Shown piece by piece: positions 12,592-25,560 of a DNA stretch of 64,000 nt (position 1 is its first letter; each line of letters begins with the position of its first letter). The DNA comes from Capsicum annuum (taxonomy: Eukaryota > Streptophyta > Magnoliopsida > Solanales > Solanaceae). The stretch lies in NCBI RefSeq assembly GCF_002878395.1, contig NC_061121.1:46545180-46609179 (forward strand). The letters are read 5' to 3'. The notes beneath the pieces were generated by a model, which worked only from the letters and a program-made list of their open reading frames with translations, was not told where the DNA came from and made no database searches. The translations under genes were made by a program, and so were the position numbers.

Positions 12592-13604
12592 TGTAATAGC
12601 CCAGACTTTTATTAAGGGTAAATGAGTAATTTAGTCGATATTATTAATATTAATTAATATAATTAAAGTGAGCAAGCCAAAAGCCAAAACCCATTCACTT
12701 TTCAGATTTTAAGCCGCATTTTAGTGTTGAAGCCCAAGAATATTAAAGCAGTTAGTTTTTCTTATTCTTGAGAGAAAGGAATTGAATTTGAGAACACTTG
12801 AAGAATTAACGCACAACGTGAGGAAGTACACGATTGGGATCTCGCAGTTCGTGTACTAGAATTCCCTTATTTTTTCCATGTGATATATCAATATGACAAG
12901 TAATTGCATAAATGTGATTCTTTTCTTTACTCGCCAATAATAATAGTAATAATAGGCTAACTATTTCAAGACAAGGTTTTGAACTGGGGCCATTCATAGG
13001 ATATTCTTTAATCATATTCATAAGTAATTCATACATAAAATGAAAATGAAAATTGTAAATATGAACACAAGGTTGACCATATTGATAATGGGTGACTAGT
13101 GTTGAGAAATTAGTGAAAAAAAGAAGTGGTCATTCCTATGCAGTTATGGGTGTTCTTCAAAAGAGAATGACGGTTGTTATTACTTTTGTTAATATAGACA
13201 AAAGTGTCTTTGTTGTATAAAAAAATGAAACAAAGGTGTAATTTTGTTGTTTTCAGTAAGGTACGGTGGCGTTGAGTTTTAAAATTTTTGGTTTATAAAA
13301 ACTAATGAAACCAAATATTCTTGTTTCTTGATATTATGTTATACCCACTGGTACGACAAGTTCGTATGTCTCTAATTGATATTTTTGCATAGATTAAAGC
13401 TATCCGGGATTGTTTGATTGGTATTCTACCCATTGCAAGGTTGGGAAACTTGTCATTAGAAAAGTAAGTGAGACTTTAATCTTTAAGTGCTTGCTTTTCA
13501 AATATTATTTTTGTAGACAGTGTGAATGTATGGGAAATTGCTTCTCCCGACAATTGGTGTTAGCGCGAGCTAGTCACGTCTAAGGATTATTTTGAGACGT
13601 GACA
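12592..13604 (+). repeat. E3 left LTR, internally deleted
   Basis: It is 1013 bp against 2039 bp for the right LTR. Compared with the right copy it lacks about 73 bp (right copy near 16211-16283) and about 950 bp (right copy near 16914-17865). The flanks of both gaps align cleanly. Confidence 0.85.
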
Positions 13605-13796
13605 AAGTTGATATCACAACCTAGGCTATAGGTCCCGGATCATGGAGCAATGTTTAGAAGATTCTTGTTCAGGGATATATAGGTGCCCATACTTATGAAC
13701 TTGAAGTTATGGAATATTTAGGAAGTTTTCCCCTTTTCATTCATTACTTGTGCGTTGAGTTAAATTTAGTCTAACTTTTAAATATTGTTTCGCAGA

Positions 13797-15640
13797 TGGT
13801 TAAGAAACGTGGTTCTACCTTCAGTAATTGATCTAATATGCCTGCTGGACGTAGTGCTGGATGGGATTCTACTCATAGCGGTGGTCGAGTTGGGTCTCAT
13901 CTAACCAGGCCTCGAACTAGGGCACAGACTATTCCTCAACATGGAGTTAAAAGTGGGGGCCAGCCCCAAGTTGTAACTCCTGAGCGAGTACAGGACCAGG
14001 TTGATCAGGATACTCCAACTGCAGTGCCAGTTACTGCACCTACTGTTACATTACCTGCAGACGTAGTGGTAAGAATGTTGAATATACTTGAGGCATTGGT
14101 ACCTAATCAGGGTTAAACTCTAGGTCCTTAGGCTACTTCGCAACACAGGCACAAGTTCAGTTGAATGTTGCGACTTCTCAGGCACCTCAACCAGTTGATC
14201 AGTCGGTTACAGCTATGGGACAACCCAAGGATCTTAAGAATTTTATGGATCTTAATCCCCTTAGAGTTTGATGCTACACCATCTTCTATTGAGCCTCAAA
14301 ATTTTATAGACTGTTGCGAAAAGATACTGACTACTTTGGGATTAAATGAAACTCGTGGTGTAGAATTGACTACCTTTTTATTCTCAGGGTCTCTCGAGGC
14401 ATGGTGGATTTCTGTTTTAAGGGCTAGACAAGCAGGGATACCACCGATCACTTGGTCAGAGTTTTCTCCCATATTTATGGATAGATTTATTCTATTGAGC
14501 AAACAAGATGACATGAGATGCCAGTTTAAAGAGCTACGAAAGATATCTGTGACAGTTACTGAGTATGAAGCTAAGTTTACTACGTTATCTAGATATGTTC
14601 CATCTTTGGTTACAGATCAGAGGGAGAAAGTAAGACGCTTTGTGGATGGACTTGAGGCATGTTATCGTGGTCCAGTGATACGAGATATGTGTAATGGATT
14701 CTATGCTAAGGTGGTTGATACCACTCTCCATTCTGAGTCATATTATGAGATGGAAGGGATTAATCAAGAAAATAAAAAGGCACGTAACTCAGGTGTGTTT
14801 AGTGGTGCTCAATCTGAAGGTAATGGTAGTTTTCATTATGGGCATTCTAGGCCTACGCAATCAGAGTTTGTGGGGCAGTCTTTGAGTTATTCAGCTAGGC
14901 AGGGTGAACAATAGATACAAAGGAAGGGTAACAGTTCTTATCAATCAAGTCAACATCCATGGTGTTCTAATTATGGTAGAAATCATAGTGGTAGTTGTTA
15001 TGGATCAAATAGTACTTGTTATACTTGTGGTGAGTTGGGGAACATCACTAAATTTTATCCTAAGGGAGATTCAAATACTGGTCAAGCTACTACTCAAGTG
15101 CAAAGGAATATTGCAGGAGCTCAAGTCCAAGCTCAGCCAGCTAGAACTGCACCACAGGGTGCTTACGGACAGAATTGGCAGGTTGCTCAGACAGGGGGTG
15201 GACCACCGAGATTCTTTGATATGGCTAGACAGGATAGCGGGGCATCTAATATTATAGTCACAGGTATTATATTGTTAAATATCTTGAGGGATATTTCCCT
15301 TATTGATCTTTGTTCTACGTATTTATTTCTGTCTCCATATATTACTTTACTCTTAGAAAGAAGAGTTGAGACTCTTATTGTGCTATATATGGTTATGACT
15401 TAGTGGGGGGTACACTTTATCAGTGGATAAAGTTTATGAATATTGTGTGATATTTGTTGGGCGCAGAGGCACCATAGTTGATCTACTTGTGTTGCTTGTG
15501 TTTGTCTTTAATGTGATTATGTCTATGGACTGGTTGATATTATATTATGCTTTGGTTTACTGTTATCCTAAACTCATATGTTTCTATTTTCCTGAAAAAC
15601 CATCTTTAGTGTGGAAAGATATGACCCTTGTGACTCAAGG
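13797..15640 (+). pseudogene. E3 gag and protease remnant
   Basis: ATG 13797 (MVKKRGSTFSN) meets a stop. The frame from 13838 (MPAGRSAGWDSTHSGG) stays open to 14116, and a shift leads to the long block 14165-14914 with the gag capsid core (LEAWWISVLRARQAG, WSEFSPIFMDRFI, QCQFKELRK-type segment, TVTEYEAKFTTLSRYVP). A zinc knuckle at about 15017 reads CYTCGELGNITKFYP: the histidine and last cysteine of CCHC are replaced. Protease traces follow (MARQDSGASNI and VIMSMDWLILY). The capsid frame is the best preserved retroelement frame in the nest. Confidence 0.8.
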
Positions 15641-15920
15641 ATAATATTTTATGTGAGGGCAAGTTGAATAGTTGATCATGGGCGTTTGCATTTTATTGCT
15701 ACTGTCCATGATGCATGAGTTGAGAATATTACTATTGGTAGTTTTTCTATTATTCAAGAATTTGTTGGTGTATTTTTAAATTTATTTTTTAAGCTACCTA
15801 GGTTGTTCATAGTTCATCATATTTTTCACTTGTCCGAGCGAGTTAGGTTTTCTCACCCATTTGACGTTTCTTATATGGTTGTCACGTTCAAGGACGAACG
15901 TTATTTTAAGTGGGGGAGAA

Positions 15921-17959
15921 TGTAATAGTCCAGAATTTTAATGAAGGGTAAATGAGTAATTTAGCTAGTATTATTAATATTAATTAATATAATTAAAGTG
16001 AGCAAGCCAAAAGCCAAAACCCATTTACTTTTCAGATTTTAAGTTGCATTTTAGTGTTGAAGCCCTAGAATATTAAAGCAGTTAGTTTTTCTTATTCTTG
16101 AGAGAAAGGAATTGAATTTGAGAACTCATGGAGAATTAACACACAACATGAGGAAGTACACGATTGAGATCTCGCAATTCAGATACTAGAATTTCCTTGT
16201 TCTTGCCATGTATCTGGAATATTTTTACTAGTTATTAGGTTGAGAAATACCAAATCATGAAGGAGTTTAGTGGTTACGTACTATGATATATCAATATGAC
16301 AAGTAATTGCATAAACATGATTCTTTTCTTTACTCGCCTCTAATAATAGTAATAATAGGCTAACTATTTAAAGACAAGGTCTTGAACTGGGGCCATTCAT
16401 AGGATATTCTTTATTCATATTCATAAGTAATTCATACATAGAATAAAAATGAATATTGTAAATATGAACACAAGGTTGACCATAGTGATAATGGGTGACT
16501 AATGTTGAGAAATTAGTGAAAAAAGAAGTGGACTTTAGTGTGCAATTATGGGTGTTCTTCAAAAGAGAATGACGGTTGTTATTAACTTTTGTTAATATGG
16601 ACAAAGTGTCTTTGTTGTATAAAAAATGAAACAAAGGTATAATTTTGTTGTTTTCAGTAAGGTACGGTGGCATTGAGTTTTAAAATTTTTGGTTTATAAA
16701 AATTAATGAAACCAAATATTCTTGTTTCTTGATATTATGTTAAACCCACTGGTACGACAAGGCCGTATGTCTCTAATTGATATTTTTGCATAGATTAAAG
16801 CTATCCGGGGTTGTTTTATTGGTATTCTACCCGTTGCAAGGTTGGAAAACTTGTCATTAGCAAGGTAAGTGAGACTTTAAGCTTTCAGTGCTTGCTTTTT
16901 AAATATTATTTTAAAATATATTTTTATCTGTCCATACCATGTGTTGGGACGAATATGTGCTTGGAAAAATCGACGGTCTTCAAGGCCAGCCATATATATT
17001 GTATGTTTAAGAATACTAATTCTCCCTTTATAAATTATTTTGTGATGTGATATGATTGTGTACTGTAAGATTGGGGCATTATGTATGCTTCTTAATTCCT
17101 TTGGGGCATTATGATGCTTCCCTTGAACATTGTGTATACATGCTAACTTGATATGCGACATTGTGTATGTTTTCCTTGAGCATTGTGTATGCTTGTTGAT
17201 TTGATATGGGACATTGTGTATGCTCCTCTGAGTATTGTGTATACTCCTGATATACTTGACGCATTGTGTATGTTGCCCGAAACTTCTGGTGCTGGCTAAT
17301 AACTTTAATTACAAATTATGATAAGTGCTCTGTATGAAATTGTATTGAGATATATGGTTCTTGATAAAGGATTGTTAGGCCTTATTAGGTACCTTATTAT
17401 GATATAGTTCCTATGTGTAATAACTTTATGTTCTTGGTGTTGTTGTATTTTCTAATACTTGTCCCAAGAGTACTTAAAGCAGCAAGTCAATGATCTTACT
17501 GGGTTACATTTATATATAGCTCACTCCTTACTTACATGTCTACAGATACCGTTGCTGAGGGAGAGACCAGTGGCTGACGGTTCTTACACTTGAATTCCAT
17601 TGCTGAGATGAGCCTTCCCATTAATCGTGAAGGTTGTCATTCAGCTTTAGATCTTTTAGATTACATTTCTTTCCATTGGGTTTGCATGCTCGAAAGTTGA
17701 ACTCATGTAACTCTATTTAGATGCTCCGTAAACTTAGTGTGGGACTTGGGGTTAGAGATTTGATATCTAAACTACTGTCGTTTTTAAAAATCTCTATGTG
17801 GTATCTGTTGGATAATTACTCTATGTTAATGATTATTTCATGCGTGTGGAGTTGTATATGTGTGTTTGTAGATAATGTGAATGTATGGAAAATTGGTTCT
17901 CCCGACAAGTGGTATTAGCGGAAGCCAGTCACGTCTAGGGATTATTTTGGGACGTGATA
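15921..17959 (+). repeat. E3 right LTR, full length
   Basis: Begins TGTAATAGTCCAG directly after the purine tract and ends GGGACGTGATA before the target duplication. It shares with the left LTR the whole first half (for example AGTGAGCAAGCCAAAAGCC) and the final ~90 bp. Confidence 0.87.
17070..17275 (+). repeat. Minisatellite inside the E3 right LTR
   Basis: About eight imperfect copies of a word like GCATTGTGTATGC recur every 20-35 bp between 17072 and 17272. This part is missing from the deleted left LTR. Confidence 0.7.
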
Positions 17960-19969
17960 ATTTTTCCCTCACTACCCAGGCAACGACTTACGTGACGAGT
18001 CATTATCCCTCTATACGAAATGTATAGTGCCACATGTAGTCCTATTAGTAAAGATATCCATAGTTTCTGTTGTGGTCACGACTTAGCCCCTACAAGTCGT
18101 AGGGTGAGGTCACGAGTTGTAGGGTGTGACTCGTGATCATAACAGTAAGGGGTCAGGGGTCAGGTCTTAGGCTACGAGTCTTGGTGATGACTCATGACCA
18201 GTGACCATGAGTCGTTACCTGACCCGTAGTGATTGGCGTTAGTTTTTCCTATACGTTTTCATTAAGGGAAAATTAGTCTTTTCCTTTTGTTGCACTCCTC
18301 CCATGACTTAAGACCCTTTCTTTGACCTTATTGTCATCTTTTAACATAATATAAGCACAACTATCTCCTCTCAAACTTCTAAGTTAAGAACAAGCTAGAC
18401 TTTCTAGGGACTAAGCACTTAGGGATCAAATTGGTGATTTTCTCTTCAAATTTCTTGGTGTCTTTAGGCATGTATCTCTTTCCTAAATTAATTTTGTACA
18501 AAAGCATGTGTTTAACTATAATCCATGTGGTTTAATTATTGGATTTGATTATAGGTTGAGGGATTAGGAATGGTTGTTTCATGAACTATTTTTCCATGTT
18601 TTGATTATGATATTCATGCTTTAAATTATGGTTTTTGGATTGGATAAATGCATGGGTATAGGAATTGAAAGAGAAACATGAGTTTCCCCAAATTTTACGA
18701 TTTTAAGGATTTGAAATTGACTTTAACCTCAACCCAACTTGTGAAATTGATTTTGAACATGGAAATACACATATGTTAAATCATTTTTGGAACCTTAGCT
18801 TACATTGCATAAAAGTTTAATAGAACATAAAACGGTTTGAAAGGCCTTGGTGGCCAAGATTTTAGATTAAAGTGATTTGAAAGGCCTTAGTGGACATGAT
18901 TTGGTTTCAAACTGAAACTAGGGAGTCAAATTGGTTTAAATGGTTTGGATATGGAATGATAGAATTGGCTTTCAAGCATAATTAATTTGGTATGATGATA
19001 CCAGCGAAAATGCGGAATTAAAAGACTCTTTGGTTAATGGATGGTAATGTATGAACGGTTTTAATTTAGGCTTAAAGGAGGTTGTGTAGCTTGCCGTAGA
19101 AGGTGGAGGTCCCAGTGAGATCGACACTGGAAACCACATTTGACGACATGGGGTTATATATATATTTTGGAATGGTTGGAGCCTCGGTAGCTTTGGCCCT
19201 TCCTCGGATTTTCCTAGTTCATGCGGCTAACACACGTTGGGACCTTTCAACAGGGGGAGCTGAACCCATATAGTTCGTGGGTGCCCTTAGGAAGGTTAAA
19301 GCTACACAGTCCAGGTTAATAATTATAAATCTTATGTTTAAATCTTTTTCCCTATCCCGGCATCTTATGTGTATATATGAATGTGTGCATTTGATTTTTG
19401 AATAGTTTTGGACTGATTTGATTATGGCATTATTTTATCCCTTTCTTGATTTATATGCTAGCGCTCACCCCGCTAATCGTCCTCAGACGCTACATCGTTT
19501 CATGATGCAGAGTTCTAGGGGTTTTTTTTATTACCTTGTGCAGAGTTAGATGATTCTGGTTCATCGGTTGGACCGCGTTGAAGTGGTAAGCCTCCATCTT
19601 CCGAAAGGCCAGACATTTCACTGCTTTCTTTATGAGTATCAAAATTCCATCGACTTTTTTTACATTTTGGATTCCTTTTTTGGCAATGGTCGAGGACGTG
19701 CCCTGACCTAACTTGGTATTTAGGTTTAGAGGATTTTGTGAAAAAAGTGTGGGTGGTTACTGTTTATTGATTCTTAGTTCTTATTGAGTTATCTACCTAT
19801 CTTTCACATTAAGTTTGGGTTGCTTCCGCTATTATATTCTTTGTGCTCAGGTGACTAGGCAAAGGAGGTGGTCTCCGATCCTCAAAGGACCTGAGATACC
19901 CGTTGCGACTAGATCGGGGTCGAGTCGTAACATTAAAAAAGAGAGTGTGTCACTTAAAATGATACAAAA

Positions 19970-20700
19970 GTAGTAGTACTCTCTCCATTTCAAAATAATT
20001 TCCCTTATTCACTTGACATACCCCTTAAGAAAATATTTGTTGGAAACATATTTTACCAAATTAGTTTCATTGACTATGTTTTAAAATAAAAATTTGAGTA
20101 TATATATTTTTATGTAGTCATTTAATGATAGATATATTGTTACAAGAACATAATAATAAAATTCTCTTGAATACAATTACTCCGTCCGTTTATTTTTACT
20201 TGTCCACTTTTCAATTGACACAAGAAATTAAGAAATGATAAATGATAAGAATAATTTTACTGTATTACTCTTTCAATATAATAAATTTAATGCTTTAAAA
20301 AATATATTACATAATAAATTGTATTTAATGCTAAGAATAAAATAGATAAATTATTTATCGATTTAAGTATTGCTGGATATCTCAAAATAGAAATGTGGAT
20401 AAATAAAAATGTAGAGTAGAATAAAACAAATATTTTTAACAAAAAAAAAAATATTACTCCCTCCATTTAAAAAAATGAATTATTTTGACTTGACATGAAG
20501 TTCAAGAAGATGAAGAAGACTTTCAAATTTTGTGGTATTAAATTAAAGTTATGCCAAATAAATCAAAATACTCTTTAATTTTGAAATCTTAAACATGCAA
20601 TGTGGAAAATTTAAATTAAAGTACTATCAAAATAGAAAATGATCATTCGTTTTTAAACGAACTAAAAAAAAATTACTCCATTCTCTTTGAAAGAAGAGTA
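19970..20700. repeat. Cluster of MITE-like Stowaway-type repeats
   Basis: Three segments start with the ACTCCxTCC motif of Stowaway-type miniature transposons: about 19976, 20181 and 20456. The second (about 20181-20420) has inverted ends around TTTATTTTTACTTGTCCAC and GTGGATAAATAAAAATG. The third (about 20456-20670) has inverted ends CATTTAAAAAAATGAAT and ATTCGTTTTTAAACGA. Exact borders and TA duplications are unclear. No gene is seen. Confidence 0.5.
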
Positions 20701-20745
20701 GTAAAAGCCAATTAAAACGTACTCAAGAAGCGGGTAAAGTGACCG

Positions 20746-20746
<1 letters not shown>

Positions 20747-20777
<31 letters not shown>
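20747..20777. repeat. (TA)n microsatellite
   Basis: About 15 uninterrupted TA units. Confidence 0.95.
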
Positions 20778-20781
<4 letters not shown>

Positions 20782-21427
20782 GGCCCAACATATTAATTTA
20801 CAAAAAAAAATGGGGACGCGAAGACATTTCAACTCAGATTGTTTCGTGGGTTATTCTAGCGCTTTCTCGCTCAATGCTCAAGTGATGGCGTGCAATATTA
20901 ATACGCCATCTACAAACTTCCATCAGATATGATATTGTAAAACTGTAAGCATGTGAAGTGTGATGATTATATAGTTATTATTAACATGAGGTAAGACTAA
21001 AAATAGTAGACGTCTATCCAACTAAACAATTAAGTTACTTTAAACATGGAATGTTATAAGCTACCCACAATATTCTCTTGCCATGGTTTTAGGAACTTTT
21101 CTTATCCGAGTACAGAACAATTCACCAGTAGTCATGAAGAAAAGGGAGAGATCAAAACAAACTTCTAAGAATATGCAATGGATATACACATTATTCTTGC
21201 CCAACTGGGATGAAGTTAGTGAAATTAAAGATTCCTTCTGTGATGCTCATGACATCTTTTAAGTCTAGGACAATAACCATACCTATTTACAAAGCAAACT
21301 AAGTACAATGACCATTTCCCACATAGAAAAAGGCAAAGATCAACACCAGTTACTTTTTACTTTGACCAAAACCAGTTATATGCATGCATAACTAACAATT
21401 CTGCTTTCTGTAGACAGGATGTCATAC

Positions 21428-22341
21428 CGATACAATTTTCCCTGTTCCTTTGCATGAAGGACAAGTTTTTCGAAGGGTGAAAGTGCCAGTTTGAGAGAGT
21501 TTGAGAGATTGACTAAAGAGAAAATACAAGATAAAAGGAATAACATTATACACAAAGAAGCATGCATGTGGCTGAAAGTAAAGAATGAAAATAAGCAAAG
21601 AGGTACTCATCACACCAGAACCTTTGCAGCGCTTACAAGTTTCAGGTTTAGTACCAGGAGGCACACCAGTTCTACCTAAAAGAGGCAATGGAGGGAGAAA
21701 GAAGGGACTACAGTAAGTAACAAGTAGAGTGAAGTTTGTTTCGCTAATATGAGCTAGCAAGTGTGGATTACTTTGACCAAATTTTATAGGTTAAAAGGGG
21801 CTAGACAAACTTTTACAAACGAATTCGCAAGATATCACCTGTCCAAGCTATCGCACAACACCCAACAGTAACTTATTTAATATCTTGTTCTTTATCAGGA
21901 ATAACAGACTTTGATCTCGTGAATAACAGACTTTGATAACTCAGAGGTACTTCAATGGTCATGTATGGATAACAGTACTTAAGACATACTGATTTTCTAT
22001 TTAGATTCCCGCACCCTTCCCTCCCCCTCCCCCTCCCCCTCCCCCCGACAAAACACACACCCAAAAGAACAAAAAAACTAAACAAATCGCTGGAAGTGCA
22101 TATACCACAAGCAGTGCAAGGCAAATCTGTTTGGAATGTAACAGTCTTAGAGCACCACTGAAGCTTTCATGAAGGATATGTCGATCGAAACCTGCATTAT
22201 AAGGGACAAAAACAATTGAAATATAAAAGGCGGAAGTTCATAGATAAAAACTGCCACAACAACAAATGAAAGAGACAGAAAAAGAGAAAACCTTGACAAC
22301 CTCTCCAGCCATGTCTCTGTTAAAGATGTTGCCAAAAATCT
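21428..22341 (-). pseudogene. GFA2-like mitochondrial DnaJ fragment (zinc-finger exons)
   Basis: Four minus-strand exon-like pieces match the cysteine-rich region of type I DnaJ proteins of the plant mitochondrial GFA2 class, which are co-chaperones of Hsp70. The piece at 22335-22291 reads IFGNIFNRDMAGEVVK. The piece at 22193-22099 reads VSIDISFMKA then, after a 2-base loss, CSKTVTFQTDLPCTACG. The piece at 21675-21605 reads GVPPGTKPETCKRCKGSG. The piece at 21492-21428 reads TGTFTLRKTCPSCKGTGK. CxxCxGxG motifs and intron borders are visible, so this came from genomic DNA, not a processed copy. No J-domain or C-terminal substrate domain was found nearby. The frameshift and missing ends make it a pseudogene. 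Confidence 0.78.
22013..22047. repeat. (CCCCT)n pyrimidine minisatellite
   Basis: About four to five tandem CCCCCT/CCCTC units inside an intron-like stretch of the DnaJ fragment. Confidence 0.9.
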
Positions 22342-22349
22342 AATCTCCA

Positions 22350-24420
22350 ATACACGCCAAAGAAAACGGAAAGCACTTAGAACTCAAGGGTTGTAAGCAA
22401 GGATGCAAAAAAATGGGCATAACAAAGTAACCAGAAGTAGGTTCACCTATGTTTGTGTCAAATTTTCGCATAAAATGACTTTAAGCTTTTGGTGGATGCT
22501 TAAGAGATAAAAGAAAGCTATCAAAGCATCTGTTTTTACAGTACTTAACCGAACATCTCGACAGGTAAAAATGACATCAACTATTTCTCACTCTTTAATT
22601 TTCAATATTGATATTAATTATCCCAATTATGCTGCACAATTTTCTTTTAGCCCGTCCCAAAGAAATTGTCAATTTAACTTGTTTTAGACTACAAGTTTCA
22701 AAAGTCTTTCATTTTTTATTTAACTCATTGCCCAGTTAAACAATGCCACATAAATAGGTAGGGAGGGAGTAGTACTTAATTTGCTGCAGAACAAGTACCT
22801 GTTCACAAACATTGTTTATGTGGACTCTATCCTTCTAAAAACTCCCTCAAACGTCAACGACCCAAATAGCTTTCTACAAATAAGGCTAAAATTCATGGAA
22901 AGGACATCACTACCTCATAATTTGTTGTAATTTAGCTTGGGCAACAGCTGAAAGTTTGATTATTTATCACGTTTTTATTGTTTTTTATAGCCAAACTTTT
23001 TGAGAGCTTAGAGCATCCTGCGGGAAATAATTCATAACGCACCATAGAAGTGGCTAAATCACGAATGACTTGTGATGCTGGGAAGTATAACTCATAAATC
23101 TACAACATGAAACATACTCAGATTGTTTCCAGATTTTCTCACTATCCTTTTGAAATCAGTGTCACATGACTTAGAAGATGAAGCAACGTACAATAAGATA
23201 TCACCCCAGTTGCTGAGAAAGATCTGATGAACCTAGAGGAAGTACAACAAACCAAAACAAAGCTAATTCTAAAGGGCATAAAACTCCAAAAAAATAATTT
23301 CCAACTGAACCACAAAAAGGAATTCTCTGAAGCTCTTGATAATAGCGGGAGCAAAGTTACCGAACATGTTGTCTCTTGTGGTGTATACTTACATCTCTGC
23401 AATTGTTGAAGAGTTGGTGGCTAAGAATGTCATCGAGCTTCGCACATCAAAGAGATCAAGTGAAGCCAACCAGATTAATGGTTGCCGACAGCTTATTCCT
23501 TTGTGCAAAGTTTGTGGCAGCTTGAATAGCATTCCTCTGTGCAGTAAAACAATTATCAGAGATAATTTCTCTCTCAACTGATGTCAACGATCTAGATCTT
23601 ACATGTCCAATCAGGAGTGTCGGTTGTTATCTGGTCGATCCTGGATCTTAGGGCCATGTGTATTGCAACGGTGGCTGCACAATAATACAGACAGTAAGAG
23701 TTAGAGAGTCGTAAGAATCAGGTTTGTGCTTAATATCCACAGGCTAAAATGAGGCACACATTTAGCTCCTAAAATTCTGATATTACCTTTGAATAGGAAA
23801 ATTATAGGTGAAGCAGGTGACGGGATAATACACAATGAGCATCAGTTCACACCTCACATAATATGAAGATTAATAATACGATTTTGAGACATAAAAAAAT
23901 ACTAATCAAACACTGAAATAATGAGAATTAAAGAATCAAATAGTGCATCACAAAAGGTTTTCTATTCACCAAGCAGGTTAGGTGCATTGATTTATAACAA
24001 CATCGTAACAGTGGAAGTCATTTATAAGATCACTCACATTTAGAGAAAAACAAATTCAAGAAAAGTCTCCTTTCACCCCATACATACTAATTTACACAAC
24101 CAAAATCAGAAATACAAATTTGTGTACGCACGTATTTATTTTGAAACAGTCAATCCCAATAAGGCAGAATTGTAGACATGCATGTAAAAAAATTTCAATA
24201 AAAAAGAAAAACAAACACAAGTACGGCTAGTAGATTAGCAGCAAGCAGATTCTGGATTGAAGAAGCGACAAATTTCGAAGATAAAAAGAGGAGAAAATTC
24301 ATACAAATAGCAGAAAGTACAGTAAAGCGAAATTGAACCTTCAAAGTGACTTGTGTCCCAACAATTTCAATCTTCAAATTGAGATTTCTTAAAGTGGAAA
24401 AAGTGGAAGGAACGCATTTT
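22350..24420. other. No supported gene; upstream part of the DnaJ pseudogene locus
   Basis: Mostly AT-rich with scattered short open frames on both strands. Minus-strand stretches near 23671-23585 (containing MALRSRIDQITTDTPDW) and 23540-23460 (containing NAIQAATNFAQRNKLSATIN) look exon-like but were not matched to a family. They could be further decayed exons of an unidentified gene. No J-domain HPD motif was found. Confidence 0.4.
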
Positions 24421-25560
24421 TGAGTATATAGTAGCTAATGGGTCAATATGTGAATATAAAATAATTCCACGTGTTCAACTGCCAATTAAAAAGGACTACA
24501 AAATGCTATCAATTTAAAATATCCATGGTACATTCTATATAGGCTAATGTATAATGCTTTTATACCCTGATAGTTCAGGGCTCAATGGTACCAGAGAATA
24601 ATGCGTTTGGTACAATTTCACACTGCAGTGATGGCCCTTTTCTTGTTGGCTTATATATATACTTAGATACTATAGCCCGTATCAGCACGGGCCCAATATA
24701 TATTATTTACGTTATCTCAATTTATATAGCAGTAATAGCATTTGGAGTGTCAATCAAATTTTTATTAATATAAATTTTTAAATAATTTAAGTTGCTACTC
24801 ATTGTGATGTATAGTATCTTTTATGTAATTTAGTAATTCATGTTATTCGCTTTGTTCCAATTTTAGAATTTAGTGAGTCAATCAAATTTTTTTTATTAAT
24901 ATATTTTAAAAATATACTAAGTAGTTAATCTTTGTGATTTTAGTATCTTTTAATGTAATTTCAAATAATTTATGTTACTTGCTTTATCGCAACTTATGTG
25001 ACACTATTAGAATTTCAAAAGTTAATCATATTTTTTACTATATGTTTTTAAAATATTATAAGATGTTAATAGTTATGACTTATAATTATTTTTTTGCATA
25101 ATTTTTAAATATATAATATTTTACCAAAATAAAGTAAATAAATTAAAATAAACAAAGTACTAAATTTTTAAAATACGAAAACATCATTTGGATCAACAAA
25201 TTATTAAATTAAAACACTAAAACATGCAAATTATAAAATGTCAAAACTATCTCAAATTTACGTGACACAAATATAATTTAAATAATCAATCAGATTCTTA
25301 ATATGTTTTTAAATATTTTAAATTGTTAGCTATTGTAATTTATAATATTTTTTTATGTAATTTATGTTACTCTCCTTATCTAGATTTTGTGGCATTGATA
25401 TTCAATTATATTCTTAAAATAATTTAAGTTTTGAATTATTATGATTTATAATACTTTTTCTTCTATTCCAATTTAAGTAGTACTGAAATAAATTCGAGAG
25501 TCAACAAAATTTTATGATTGAAGCAATAAAGTGGATATGTCCTAAATGACTTATAATACC
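24420..25560. repeat. AT-rich region with degenerate internal repeats
   Basis: No gene seen. Phrases such as TTTATGTAATTT, GTGACACxATTAG and AATCAAATTTTT return several times at irregular spacing, which suggests old overlapping MITE copies or a decayed tandem array. Confidence 0.45.

Larger units (their letters stand above)
12592..17959 (+). mobile_element. E3: gag-only chromovirus derivative nested in the E1 LTR
   Basis: LTRs at 12592-13604 and 15921-17959 both start TGTAATAG and end GACGTGACA or GACGTGATA. The target duplication is ATTTC (12587-12591) and ATTTT (17960-17964). After the left LTR comes a decayed primer site (TTGATATCAC). A purine tract AGTGGGGGAGAA precedes the right LTR. 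The interior has gag and a protease remnant but no RT, RNase H or integrase: the protease end at about 15780 passes straight to the sequence before the purine tract. It is therefore a deletion derivative that would need enzymes from elsewhere. Confidence 0.85.
301..19932 (+). mobile_element. E1: degenerate Ty3/gypsy chromovirus, host of two nested insertions
   Basis: Order on the + strand: LTR remnant, primer site, gag, protease, RT, RNase H, integrase, chromodomain end, 3' LTR. The RT to integrase order defines Ty3/gypsy, and the C-terminal chromodomain-type tail places it among chromoviruses. The reading frames carry many stops and shifts, so it is inactive. It is split by E2 at 3503-10480 and by E3 at 12592-17959. 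Removing both gives an internal region of about 5.1 kb and a 3' LTR of about 2.0 kb. Its left target-site duplication is lost with the 5' LTR. Confidence 0.85.
12550..19932 (+). repeat. E1 3' LTR, split by E3
   Basis: Starts TGTAATACCCCAGG at 12550, runs 42 bp, is interrupted by E3, and resumes after 17964, ending TCGAGTCGTAACA at 19932. Without E3 it is about 2.0 kb. Its last 190 bp match 301-489. The resumed part (about 18000-18240) is rich in direct and inverted copies of a CGAGTC/GACTCG word. No gene is seen in 17965-19932. Confidence 0.82.

Noticed and set aside
23142..23602. Overlapping open frames on both strands as a gene
   Set aside because: No motif, no coherent exon chain and frames on both strands of similar length. 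Treated as uncertain exon-like sequence.
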